Part shown: positions 8,400 through 15,864 of the stretch, in pieces
Layout of the letters: every line of letters begins with the position of its first letter
How positions within the stretch are numbered: position 1 is the first letter of the stretch
Source: Marinomonas algicola
GTDB taxonomy: Bacteria > Pseudomonadota > Gammaproteobacteria > Pseudomonadales > Marinomonadaceae
Assembly: GCF_014805825.1 (NCBI RefSeq)
Contig: NZ_CP061941.1
Span: 2,728,001-2,792,000 of the forward strand
Direction: 5' to 3'
DNA: 64,000 bases
Translations under genes and position numbers: made by a program
Notes under the pieces: model-generated
What the model was told of the DNA's origin: nothing
The model's input: only the letters and a program-made list of their open reading frames with translations
Databases searched by the model: none

Positions 8400-9221
8400 A
8401 TGCAAACCCGTTACCGCTCTGTATTTATCTCAGATGTTCATTTAGGCACGCGTGCCTGCCAAGCAAATCACCTGATCGATTTTCTTAATAGAGTAGAATG
8501 CGACACTTTATATTTAGTAGGTGATATTATTGACTTATATGAAATGCAGAAAAAGGCGTATTTTACCGATGAACATAGAAGGATTATCAGCCTAATCATG
8601 CAAAAAGCTAAAACAGGAACAAAAGTCATCTACATACCTGGTAATCATGATGCTTTTTTTAGACAGTTAGCAGGGCAAAGTATTGCGAGTATTGATATTA
8701 AATTAAACGATATTTATACCAGTGTTGATGGTCGACGTTTCTACGTTAGCCATGGCGATGAGTTTGATCAGGTGGTTAAAATCAGTCCTTTGTTATTAGC
8801 GATTGGCGATCGGGCTCACGGAATAATGCTCAAGTTAAACAACACGATCAATTGGGCGAGGAAGTTAATTGGTCTCCCCTACTGGTCTTTTGCAAACTAC
8901 ATCAAAAACCACATAAATAAAGCAAAACAATTCATTGGCCGTTTCGAGCAAGCCGCCTTAAAGTCAGCTGAGCATCATCATGTAGATGGCTACATTTGCG
9001 GTCATATACACTACGCTTCTTTTCGCCAACAAGACGGCAGACTTTATTGTAACGACGGTGACTGGGTTGAATACTGCTCAGCCCTGGTTGAAAATGAACA
9101 AGGTGTTTTCAGCTTACTTCATTGGTCAGAGAACCCTCATATTATAGCCGAAGAACCAAAACAGGAAACCCATTGGGGCACAACCCCAAATACAAGGTCT
9201 CGGCCAATCAAATACACATAA
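8400..9221 (+). CDS. UDP-2,3-diacylglucosamine diphosphatase-like metallophosphoesterase (LpxH-like)
   Basis: 273 residues from the ATG at 8400, which has AAAGGAAAG upstream; an earlier ATG (8349) would add 17 residues without family match. Calcineurin-type metal ligands are all present: SDVHLG (D12, H14), LVGDIIDLYE (about 39-48), GNHDAF, SHGDEFD and GHIHYA. The family includes LpxH, which cleaves UDP-2,3-diacylglucosamine to lipid X in lipid A synthesis, and the LpxH2-type paralogues, to which the SDVHLGTRACQA opening points. Acts at the cytoplasmic face of the membrane. Whether this is the main LpxH of the cell or a paralogue cannot be told here. Confidence 0.75.
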   Translation: MQTRYRSVFISDVHLGTRACQANHLIDFLNRVECDTLYLVGDIIDLYEMQKKAYFTDEHRRIISLIMQKAKTGTKVIYIPGNHDAFFRQLAGQSIASIDIKLNDIYTSVDGRRFYVSHGDEFDQVVKISPLLLAIGDRAHGIMLKLNNTINWARKLIGLPYWSFANYIKNHINKAKQFIGRFEQAALKSAEHHHVDGYICGHIHYASFRQQDGRLYCNDGDWVEYCSALVENEQGVFSLLHWSENPHIIAEEPKQETHWGTTPNTRSRPIKYT

Positions 9222-9228
9222 CAACACA

Positions 9229-9459
9229 GTGACGAAACCCGATATCAATAAGGTTCCATCTTTTACTCCCACACACGTGGGTTACAAAGCACCGCTTAAG
9301 CTCAAAAATGCCAAAAAAAAGCAGAGAGTAATAAACGAAAGTGGCCATTACTTGAAAAAAGAGTGGCTGTTGCTTGAGAAATGTAAGACAACTAAGCCTA
9401 AATGCAGAATATCAGTACAATTTAAAGGCGTTTTAAAACTGGATTTTGGATTCATTTAA
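9229..9459 (+). CDS. Small lysine-rich hypothetical protein (doubtful)
   Basis: 76 residues from a GTG eight bases after the phosphoesterase stop. There is no recognisable ribosome binding site, no family I know, and composition is basic (many Lys) with a hydrophobic tail. It could be translated by coupling to the gene before it, or it may not be a gene at all. Confidence 0.25.
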   Translation: MTKPDINKVPSFTPTHVGYKAPLKLKNAKKKQRVINESGHYLKKEWLLLEKCKTTKPKCRISVQFKGVLKLDFGFI

Positions 9460-9464
9460 GCCTT

Positions 9465-9944
9465 TCAGCCAATGTTCTTAGACAAATTAAAACCTGTCAC
9501 AACAAAGCCCACTTCTTTGTATAACTTAAGTGCTCGTTCATTATGGTAAGCCACTCTTAGTTTAATTTGGGTGATACCTTTGGCTTGCAATTGTTTTTCT
9601 AACACCGACATGGCTTCCTTACCTATCCCTAATCCTTGGTACTCGACTGACACATAAAAGTCATAGATAAAGGTAGACTTGTCGGCGACATTAACAGAAT
9701 GCCAAAGATAACCTACATGGCGTATCTTCTCACCCATTTCAGCATCAATGCACAATAATGAATGCTCGTTGCCAGCAAGACCATTGGGAAAGCTACGGTC
9801 AAGATCTTTTTTGGCTATATCAATAGCAAGTGCTTTAGAATGCCCATAATTTTTAGAGATTTCCCTACTGTAGTCATCAATGAAATACTCGCAATACATA
9901 GGGTATTCTTGCTCGCACATGTCCCTAAGCACAACCATATTCAT
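9465..9944 (-). CDS. GNAT-family N-acetyltransferase
   Basis: 159 residues with an excellent AGGAGGT Shine-Dalgarno five bases before the ATG. GNAT motif A is clear (YDFYVSVEYQGLGIGKEAM, about 94-112, with the acetyl-CoA loop QGLGIG), followed by motif B (NERALKLYKEVGF). The N-terminal half is acidic and family-variable, so the acceptor (amino acid, peptide or antibiotic) is not predictable. Single gene facing the phosphoesterase, with only a few bases between the 3' ends of the open frames. Confidence 0.8.
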   Translation of the reverse strand: MNMVVLRDMCEQEYPMYCEYFIDDYSREISKNYGHSKALAIDIAKKDLDRSFPNGLAGNEHSLLCIDAEMGEKIRHVGYLWHSVNVADKSTFIYDFYVSVEYQGLGIGKEAMSVLEKQLQAKGITQIKLRVAYHNERALKLYKEVGFVVTGFNLSKNIG

Positions 9945-10060
9945 ACCTCCTCATTTGATACATTGAATTGATAGAAGGGTTGCTTGCGACCACTAACAAG
10001 GTCTCTAGTCTAGGCCAAGTTAGCAAATCGATTCACCCTCTTGATCAATAAAGTCGTTAA

Positions 10061-10309
10061 TTAATGGCGTTTTTTTGGGCCTTTTCGAACAAGATCTTTG
10101 CCAGAATCAAAAACATCTTGTGTGACCCAACGTCCTAGTAATAACTGGTGATTGTCATCTAATACCGCAACAAAAGGTCGACCATTAGTATTGTTGGTCG
10201 CCAAAGCAATCCCACCCACATTATTTAAACCTAAACCACCATTTTCAATTACCAAAAGAAACGCCTCTAACTCTTCTAGCGTTTCAATTACTTCATTATC
10301 GTTGATCAT
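10061..10309 (-). CDS. Small conserved-looking protein of unknown function
   Basis: 82 residues with AGGTG just before the ATG. Acidic N-terminal helix (NEVIETLEELEAFLLVIE), a glycine/asparagine-rich middle and a basic tail ending KKRH. Composition and frame quality suggest a real cytoplasmic protein, but I do not recognise a family. Neighbours on the same strand are a GNAT gene downstream and an RRM gene upstream, at distances of over 100 bases. Confidence 0.55.
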   Translation of the reverse strand: MINDNEVIETLEELEAFLLVIENGGLGLNNVGGIALATNNTNGRPFVAVLDDNHQLLLGRWVTQDVFDSGKDLVRKGPKKRH

Positions 10310-10624
10310 TCACCTAGTCTCATTCGCATTGTAAACGGCATAGGATACCTGTTGTCATAGCTAGGTTAAAGAAACACTAGGCTTTTTTAATCGATTTAAC
10401 GTGAATCATCATAATGTTCAAGAAACTTCATCCCACTAAGACAAAGGTTTTTTTATGTTCAAATGGAGTATGACGATAGTAAAGGGTTTTATCGGCCTGA
10501 AGTCAGCACCTTTTGTGAACTTAAGCATGGCTAGAGACGGGATTGACAGGAAGGTGTGACCTAAACAGAGCCTTCCCCTTAGATAAAATAAGGGAAAAGC
10601 ATCAATATAGAGTTCTTGATAGCA
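10310..10624. other. Intergenic region downstream of the RRM gene
   Basis: Holds a hairpin behind the RRM gene (10573-10597). A frame of 34 codons at 10455-10559 on the plus strand has AAAGG eight bases before its ATG but no recognisable product, and is left uncalled. Nothing else stands out. Confidence 0.4.
10573..10597 (-). terminator. Hairpin behind the RRM protein gene
   Basis: TTCCCCTTA (10573-10581) pairs with TAAGGGAA (10590-10597) with one bulged C, 28 bases beyond the RRM gene stop on the minus strand. The T-run after it is poor, so terminator function is tentative. Confidence 0.4.
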
Positions 10625-10861
10625 TTACTGAGAGATTTTGACTCGGATGCGGCTTTTATCAACCATGGCTTCGTGTAAGTTCGCAATGGCTTTGCGAGCT
10701 TGATCTTCATTTGGCATTTCAACAAAAGCAAAACCTTTCGATTTACCTGTTGTTTGGTCTAATACTAAATCGCAAGCGTCAACGTCGCCATATGCGGTAA
10801 ATAGATTACGGATTTCTTCTTCGCTGGTAGAGCGAGCAAGGTTGCGAACTAAAAGTTTCAT
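10625..10861 (-). CDS. RRM-domain RNA-binding protein
   Basis: 78 residues, one RNA recognition motif and nothing else. RNP2 is LLVRNL (3-8) and RNP1 is KGFAFVEM (42-49), both with the aromatic residues that stack on RNA. Such minimal RRM proteins are known in cyanobacteria as cold-induced chaperones and occur singly in many marine gammaproteobacteria, where their role is little studied. The gene is monocistronic with a hairpin behind it. Confidence 0.9.
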   Translation of the reverse strand: MKLLVRNLARSTSEEEIRNLFTAYGDVDACDLVLDQTTGKSKGFAFVEMPNEDQARKAIANLHEAMVDKSRIRVKISQ

Positions 10862-10974
10862 AATGAACCATTGGTGTGTGAATACGATCTGAATTGTCTC
10901 ACAAATTCTCTACACACCAAGTCATTTTTATGTATTTTCTGTAAATTATTAGCCTTCCCACCACCTAAAGATAA

Positions 10975-11400
10975 CTAATGCCCCGAAAAAATCCCATAAT
11001 GGCATATTGGGCAAATGTCTAACGTATCACCCTTTTTTTCAATTTCTTGCTCATATTCACAGGACAAACAAACATAGTTGCCAATTTCAGCTCTACTGCC
11101 TGCAATATAGCACTCAGCCAGAGGCACAGGGTTCTGATTAATATTATCCACCAACCAAAGCAATCCTACGTCCTCAATTTCGTCAATCTCTTCTTTGACG
11201 TGCTTGCCTTGGGACATAATGGTTTTCCAGTTGGCTTCAACCCACGCCTCCATATACGCCATTTTATGATGCCAATAATTCTTCATCAACTCAGCGTCTT
11301 CCAGCAACCAATCTTTCGCTCCGACTAAGGTTTTTTTCGTTTCTTCAACAAAATTGCCATTTTCTGTATGGTTATGGTCATCTTTTTTACCTGAATTCAT
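10975..11400 (-). CDS. ybeL: Zinc-ribbon protein of the YbeL/DUF1451 family
   Basis: 141 residues from the ATG at 11400 (AAGGGG six bases upstream); a GTG at 11433 with a weaker site is possible. The long helical body ends in a zinc ribbon with two Cys pairs, CLSCEYEQ and CPICHYG, as in E. coli YbeL. In E. coli ybeL is also the divergent neighbour of leuS, so the arrangement is conserved. Function unknown; the ribbon suggests metal or nucleic-acid binding. Confidence 0.85.
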   Translation of the reverse strand: MNSGKKDDHNHTENGNFVEETKKTLVGAKDWLLEDAELMKNYWHHKMAYMEAWVEANWKTIMSQGKHVKEEIDEIEDVGLLWLVDNINQNPVPLAECYIAGSRAEIGNYVCLSCEYEQEIEKKGDTLDICPICHYGIFSGH

Positions 11401-11562
11401 AACTAGCCCCTTATCTGCCTTCTCATTAGTCACTCATCCCTATAAAATAGCTCTATTTTCAATCCTGTTGTCTATTACACTAAAAGCTCTTTATATAGTA
11501 GAGTCTAGAACAATTTAGCGTAAAGTCACTTTATTAGTCGTTCATGGGAATAAATTAAGATC

Positions 11563-14010
11563 ATGCAAGAACAGTATAGTCCTCAAGAGATAGAACAAGC
11601 CGCGCAATCCTTCTGGGATGAGAACAAAGTATTTAAAGCCGTCGCAGACGTAAACAAGGAGAAGTTCTATTGCCTGTCTATGTTCCCCTATCCAAGTGGT
11701 CGACTGCACATGGGTCATGTTCGTAACTATACCATTGGTGATGTCATTTCCCGTTACCAGCGTATGCAAGGCAAAAACGTTATGCAGCCAATGGGCTGGG
11801 ACGCATTTGGCCTACCTGCTGAAAATGCGGCCATTAAACATAAAACCGCACCAGCAAAATGGACAACAGAAAACATTGCCTACATGAAAGGCCAATTGAA
11901 AGAGCTTGGCTTCGGTTACGACTGGGATCGTGAAGTCGCAACTTGCACACCAGAATACTACAAGTGGGAACAATGGTTCTTCACTCAGCTTGTTGAAAAA
12001 GGGTTAGCTTACAAAAAAACCGCGGCAGTAAACTGGTGCCCTGAAGACCAAACGGTTCTTGCTAATGAACAGGTTGAAGAAGGTGCTTGTTGGCGTTGCG
12101 GTACGACTGTTGAGAAAAAAGAAATCTCACAGTGGTTTATTCGCATTACAGATTATGCTGAAGAACTTTTGAATGACCTAGACCAATTAGATGGCTGGCC
12201 TGAAAAGGTTAAAGCCATGCAACGTAACTGGATTGGACGTTCACAAGGTTTAGAGTTTAGTTTTGGCATTGAAGGTCGTGATGAGCGAGTTTCTGTTTAT
12301 ACAACACGTCCAGATACCATCATGGGTGTCACCTATGTGGCGGTTGCCACGCAACACCCACTTTCCCTTGAAGCATCAGAGTCAAATGCAGAACTAGCCA
12401 ACTTCATTGCTGAAAGCAAGCTTATGTCAACGACAGAAGCCGATATGGCAACAGTTGAAAAACGTGGCATGGATACGGGCTTTAAGGCAATTCATCCAGT
12501 GACAGGTGAGTCTGTCCCTGTTTTTGCGGCCAATTTTGTTCTAATGGATTACGGTTCCGGTGCCGTCATGTCGGTTCCAGCGCATGACCAACGTGATTTT
12601 GAGTTTGCTAAAAAGTACGACTTGCCAATCAAACAAGTGATTCAACCCGCTGACGAAGACGCCTTTGACATAACACAAGCGGCCTTTACTGAAAAAGGCG
12701 TACTCTGCAACTCTGGTGAGTTTGATGGTTTGGATTTTGAAGCGGCTTTTACCGCAATTTCAAATTGGATGTCTGAAAAAGGCTTAGGTGAAATCAAAGT
12801 CAATTATCGCCTACGTGATTGGGGTGTAAGCCGCCAACGCTATTGGGGTACTCCAATCCCAACCATTAATCTAAAAGACGGTTCGGTTGTCCCTGTTCCA
12901 GCCGATCAATTGCCGGTTGAATTGCCTACAGACGTGATAATGGATGGTGTGAACTCACCGATTAAAAACAACCCTGGCTTCTCCTCTGTTTTATACAATG
13001 GTGAAGAAGCTGAACGTGAAACAGATACTTTTGATACCTTCATGGAGTCTTCTTGGTATTTTGCTCGTTATTGCTGCCCGGATTCAACCGATGCCATGCT
13101 AACGGAAGAAGCAAACTACTGGCTGCCTGTTGACCAATATGTAGGTGGTGTTGAACACGCTATTCTACATTTATTGTATTCACGTTTTTTTCATAAACTA
13201 TTGCGTGATGCAGGCTTAGTGAACTCTGATGAACCATTCAAGCGCCTGTTGACGCAAGGCATGGTGAATAAAGATGGTACTAAGATGTCTAAATCTAAAG
13301 GCAATACAGTGGATCCTCAAGAGATGATCGAACGCTATGGAGCCGATACAGTACGTTTATTCATTATGTTTAGTGCCCCCCCAGAACAATCTCTTGAGTG
13401 GAATGATTCCGGTGTTGACGGGGCGTCGCGCTTCTTACGCCGTTTGTGGGCACTTTGCTATCGCCACACAAATGCTGGAGAAGTAGGCGCTTTAGATAGT
13501 GCGTCGTTATCCAGTGATCAAAAAGCAGTGCGCCGTAAAACACATGAAACCATTGCGAAAGTGACGGACGACATAGAGCGTCGTCAAACATTTAATACGG
13601 CTATTTCTGCGGTTATGGAACTGTGTAACGACATCAATAAATTTGAAGATACATCAACGCTTGGCTTAGCGGTTGTTCAAGAAGCCCTAGAGTCAGCGGT
13701 GTTGTTATTGTCACCTATCGTGCCACATATTGCGCATCAACTTTGGTCTGAATTAGGTCACGATGACAACGTAGTGAATGTTGACTGGCCAACACTAGAC
13801 GAAGCGGCATTGGTTAAAGATGAATTAACCATCGTTGTGCAAGTTCTCGGTAAAAAACGCGCTGAAATGACCGTTTCGGCCAGTGCGGATAATAAAGAGA
13901 TTGAAGCCGCGGCTTTAGCGCACCCAAATGTAAGCAAGTTTATTGAGGGTAAAACCGTGCGTAAAGTTGTGGTTGTTCCTGGTCGATTAGTGAATATCGT
14001 CGCTAACTAA
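11563..14010 (+). CDS. leuS: Leucyl-tRNA synthetase, lacking the leucine-specific insertion
   Basis: 815 residues, against 860 in E. coli. Class I synthetase that charges tRNA-Leu: HMGH (49-52) at the HIGH site, the CP1 editing domain (about 220-415, with TTRPDT and a VMSVPAHDQRD segment), KMSKSKG at about 572-578, anticodon-binding and C-terminal domains ending VRKVVVVPGRLVNIVAN. The text runs straight from LLTQGMVNKDG into TKMSKSKG, so the roughly 45-residue leucine-specific domain found there in E. coli and Pseudomonas is absent; this accounts for the shorter length. Reading frame is intact. First gene of a leuS-lptE-holA block. Confidence 0.97.
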   Translation: MQEQYSPQEIEQAAQSFWDENKVFKAVADVNKEKFYCLSMFPYPSGRLHMGHVRNYTIGDVISRYQRMQGKNVMQPMGWDAFGLPAENAAIKHKTAPAKWTTENIAYMKGQLKELGFGYDWDREVATCTPEYYKWEQWFFTQLVEKGLAYKKTAAVNWCPEDQTVLANEQVEEGACWRCGTTVEKKEISQWFIRITDYAEELLNDLDQLDGWPEKVKAMQRNWIGRSQGLEFSFGIEGRDERVSVYTTRPDTIMGVTYVAVATQHPLSLEASESNAELANFIAESKLMSTTEADMATVEKRGMDTGFKAIHPVTGESVPVFAANFVLMDYGSGAVMSVPAHDQRDFEFAKKYDLPIKQVIQPADEDAFDITQAAFTEKGVLCNSGEFDGLDFEAAFTAISNWMSEKGLGEIKVNYRLRDWGVSRQRYWGTPIPTINLKDGSVVPVPADQLPVELPTDVIMDGVNSPIKNNPGFSSVLYNGEEAERETDTFDTFMESSWYFARYCCPDSTDAMLTEEANYWLPVDQYVGGVEHAILHLLYSRFFHKLLRDAGLVNSDEPFKRLLTQGMVNKDGTKMSKSKGNTVDPQEMIERYGADTVRLFIMFSAPPEQSLEWNDSGVDGASRFLRRLWALCYRHTNAGEVGALDSASLSSDQKAVRRKTHETIAKVTDDIERRQTFNTAISAVMELCNDINKFEDTSTLGLAVVQEALESAVLLLSPIVPHIAHQLWSELGHDDNVVNVDWPTLDEAALVKDELTIVVQVLGKKRAEMTVSASADNKEIEAAALAHPNVSKFIEGKTVRKVVVVPGRLVNIVAN

Positions 14011-14040
14011 AACACGATTTCACACCTTTACGTTAGGCCA

Positions 14041-14083
14041 TTTTATAAGCCATAGAGAGTCTTACTCTTTATGGCTTATAAAA
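14041..14083 (+). repeat. Long perfect inverted repeat between leuS and lptE
   Basis: Arms 14041-14054 and 14070-14083 are perfect over 14 bases (TTTTATAAGCCATA and its complement); five more pairs inside, one a G-U, leave a five-base loop. It starts 30 bases after the leuS stop. T residues precede and A residues follow the stem on the plus strand, the reverse of an intrinsic terminator, so attenuation, RNA processing or mRNA protection is more likely. Confidence 0.6.
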
Positions 14084-14136
14084 ATTCAATAGTAGAAATA
14101 CCAATAACGACTCATTATTACCACTGGAATCATCGT

Positions 14137-14640
14137 ATGACCTCTATTCGCCTCCCCGCTTTATTAGCCTTTGCTTTCATCATAACAGCCTGTGGTTTCC
14201 AGCTACGAGGGTCGAACCCGATCTCCCCAGCGTTACAAAATATCGTTATTAACTCCCAGAGTGGTTACATTGCTTTTGACCAAGCGCTTAATAGTGCTTT
14301 ACGTCGCGCAGGCATTAATGTCATGGATAAAGATACTCCTGCAACAGGTAACGTTCTTGAGTTAAAGGTGAATCCACTATCATCACAAGAAACGATTCTT
14401 GGCACCGCCAGTAACAATGATGTGCTGCAACTAGAACGACAATTGTTAACCAACTACTTTATTCGACAAGCGGACGGTAAATCGATTTATGGCCCTCGAC
14501 GTATTTCAACAAGTAAGCTTTTTACAGAACAAGATGCCAGCGTAAACACAAAAGAGGCTTCAGACGCTGATGCCCTCAACGATATGGCAGAAGAGCTTGC
14601 CGAAAAACTCCTCTTAGACTTGTCCTATGCGCCGCTTTAA
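14137..14640 (+). CDS. lptE: LPS-assembly lipoprotein LptE
   Basis: 167 residues from the ATG at 14137, chosen because it opens a lipoprotein signal with lipobox ITAC (Cys 19) followed by GFQLRG, the hallmark of LptE; the ATG at 14071 lies inside the hairpin. LptE sits as a plug in the LptD barrel in the outer membrane and helps insert lipopolysaccharide. It is about the usual size of the family. Placement between leuS and holA is conserved in gammaproteobacteria. Confidence 0.95.
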   Translation: MTSIRLPALLAFAFIITACGFQLRGSNPISPALQNIVINSQSGYIAFDQALNSALRRAGINVMDKDTPATGNVLELKVNPLSSQETILGTASNNDVLQLERQLLTNYFIRQADGKSIYGPRRISTSKLFTEQDASVNTKEASDADALNDMAEELAEKLLLDLSYAPL

Positions 14641-14700
14641 TTCATACGTGATCTCTCTACACTTATTCCTGATCATCCTAAAAAATGAGTACAGCAATCG

Positions 14701-15732
14701 ATGAAAGTTCGAGCGGATCAACTGGGTAATACGCTGTCGAAACAACGTCACCCTATTTATATTATTGCGGGGGATGAAGTCTTACTTTGCCAAGAAGCGG
14801 CTGATACCATTCGACAGCACCTTATGGGTGCGGGTGATATCGAAGAAAGACTTCGGTTTATTGCTGATAATCAATTTGATTGGCAAGATGTCATTCAAGA
14901 AACGCAAAGTTTGTCGTTATTTTCATCTTGTCGACTGTTCGATATTCAAATTGAAAAGATGGGTGAAAAGCACACCAAGGCACTCACTCAATTAGCACAA
15001 GAACTATCTCAAGACCAAGTCATACTATTGACCTTACCCAAATTGGATATGCGAGCGCAAAAAAGCAAATGGTTTACCTCTCTTGAAAAGCAAGGTGTCT
15101 TTGTACAGATTTGGCCCATCGATGCAAATCGCCTCCCTCAATGGCTTCAGCAACGCGCGAATACGTACAGCCTGAATCTATCAAGAGAAGCGGCCACCTT
15201 ATTGTGTGAGCGTAACGAAGGTAATTTATTGGCGCTGGCTCAAGAACTCGAAAAGCGGCTTCTAATACATGGTGAAAATGCAAAACTGACACTTGATATG
15301 ATTGTTGATTCCGTTGCAGACAGTAGCCGCTACTCTGTTTATGATTTAAGCGACAGATTATTGATGGGAAAAGTGAAAGAATCCTTACATTGCCTAGATA
15401 ACCTATTAGCCGAAGGGATTGAAGAAAATATCTTACTTTGGTTAATAAACCGTGAAGTAAGTACTTTAGCTCAATTGATGGCCGACTCAACTGAAATGAG
15501 CTTTCGTCAAGCGTGCCAAGCCCAGAAAATTTGGGATAAACGCATTCCATTTTATGAATCGGCTTACAGTCGCCATAACCCAACGACTTTGAATTATATG
15601 CAGAACTATTTAGCGTTAATGGATCAAAAAATCAAAGGCTTAGATGGACCGGACACCACTACAGGCTTTCGCAATTTGGTGCTGATGCTATGTGGACATA
15701 AGCCCGTCTTCACTGAACTTGATATTGTGTAA
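14701..15732 (+). CDS. holA: DNA polymerase III subunit delta
   Basis: 343 residues, the E. coli length. HolA is the delta subunit of the clamp loader, which opens the beta sliding clamp. The N-terminus IYIIAGDEVLLCQEAADTIR is typical, with domain II around DQVILLTLPKLDMRAQKSKW and the helical C-terminal collar domain. Third gene of the conserved leuS-lptE-holA group; 60 bases separate it from lptE. Ribosome binding site is weak. Confidence 0.95.
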   Translation: MKVRADQLGNTLSKQRHPIYIIAGDEVLLCQEAADTIRQHLMGAGDIEERLRFIADNQFDWQDVIQETQSLSLFSSCRLFDIQIEKMGEKHTKALTQLAQELSQDQVILLTLPKLDMRAQKSKWFTSLEKQGVFVQIWPIDANRLPQWLQQRANTYSLNLSREAATLLCERNEGNLLALAQELEKRLLIHGENAKLTLDMIVDSVADSSRYSVYDLSDRLLMGKVKESLHCLDNLLAEGIEENILLWLINREVSTLAQLMADSTEMSFRQACQAQKIWDKRIPFYESAYSRHNPTTLNYMQNYLALMDQKIKGLDGPDTTTGFRNLVLMLCGHKPVFTELDIV

Positions 15733-15864
15733 TACTGTCAGGCGATCTATCCCTGAGCTAAATCATTAAATCCCTTTAGGGCGAGAGACATTCCCCATAC
15801 TTTGTTCTATTCTATTGTTATCCATGAAATTATATAAAAATAATCTGCCTCAATGGAGTCCTCT

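Noticed and set aside
10008..10020. Copy of the TCTAGGCCAA string from the transposase-like gene's 3' hairpin
   Set aside because: Only ten bases are shared and no second arm is present nearby; likely chance.
10455..10559. 34-codon frame with an AAAGG site behind the RRM gene
   Set aside because: Too short and without recognisable product; cannot be separated from chance.
14041..14083. Intrinsic terminator between leuS and lptE
   Set aside because: The T and A tracts are on the wrong sides of the stem; called as an inverted repeat instead.
15074..15583. 169-codon minus-strand frame inside holA
   Set aside because: holA is unmistakable; the antisense frame has no family or ribosome binding site.
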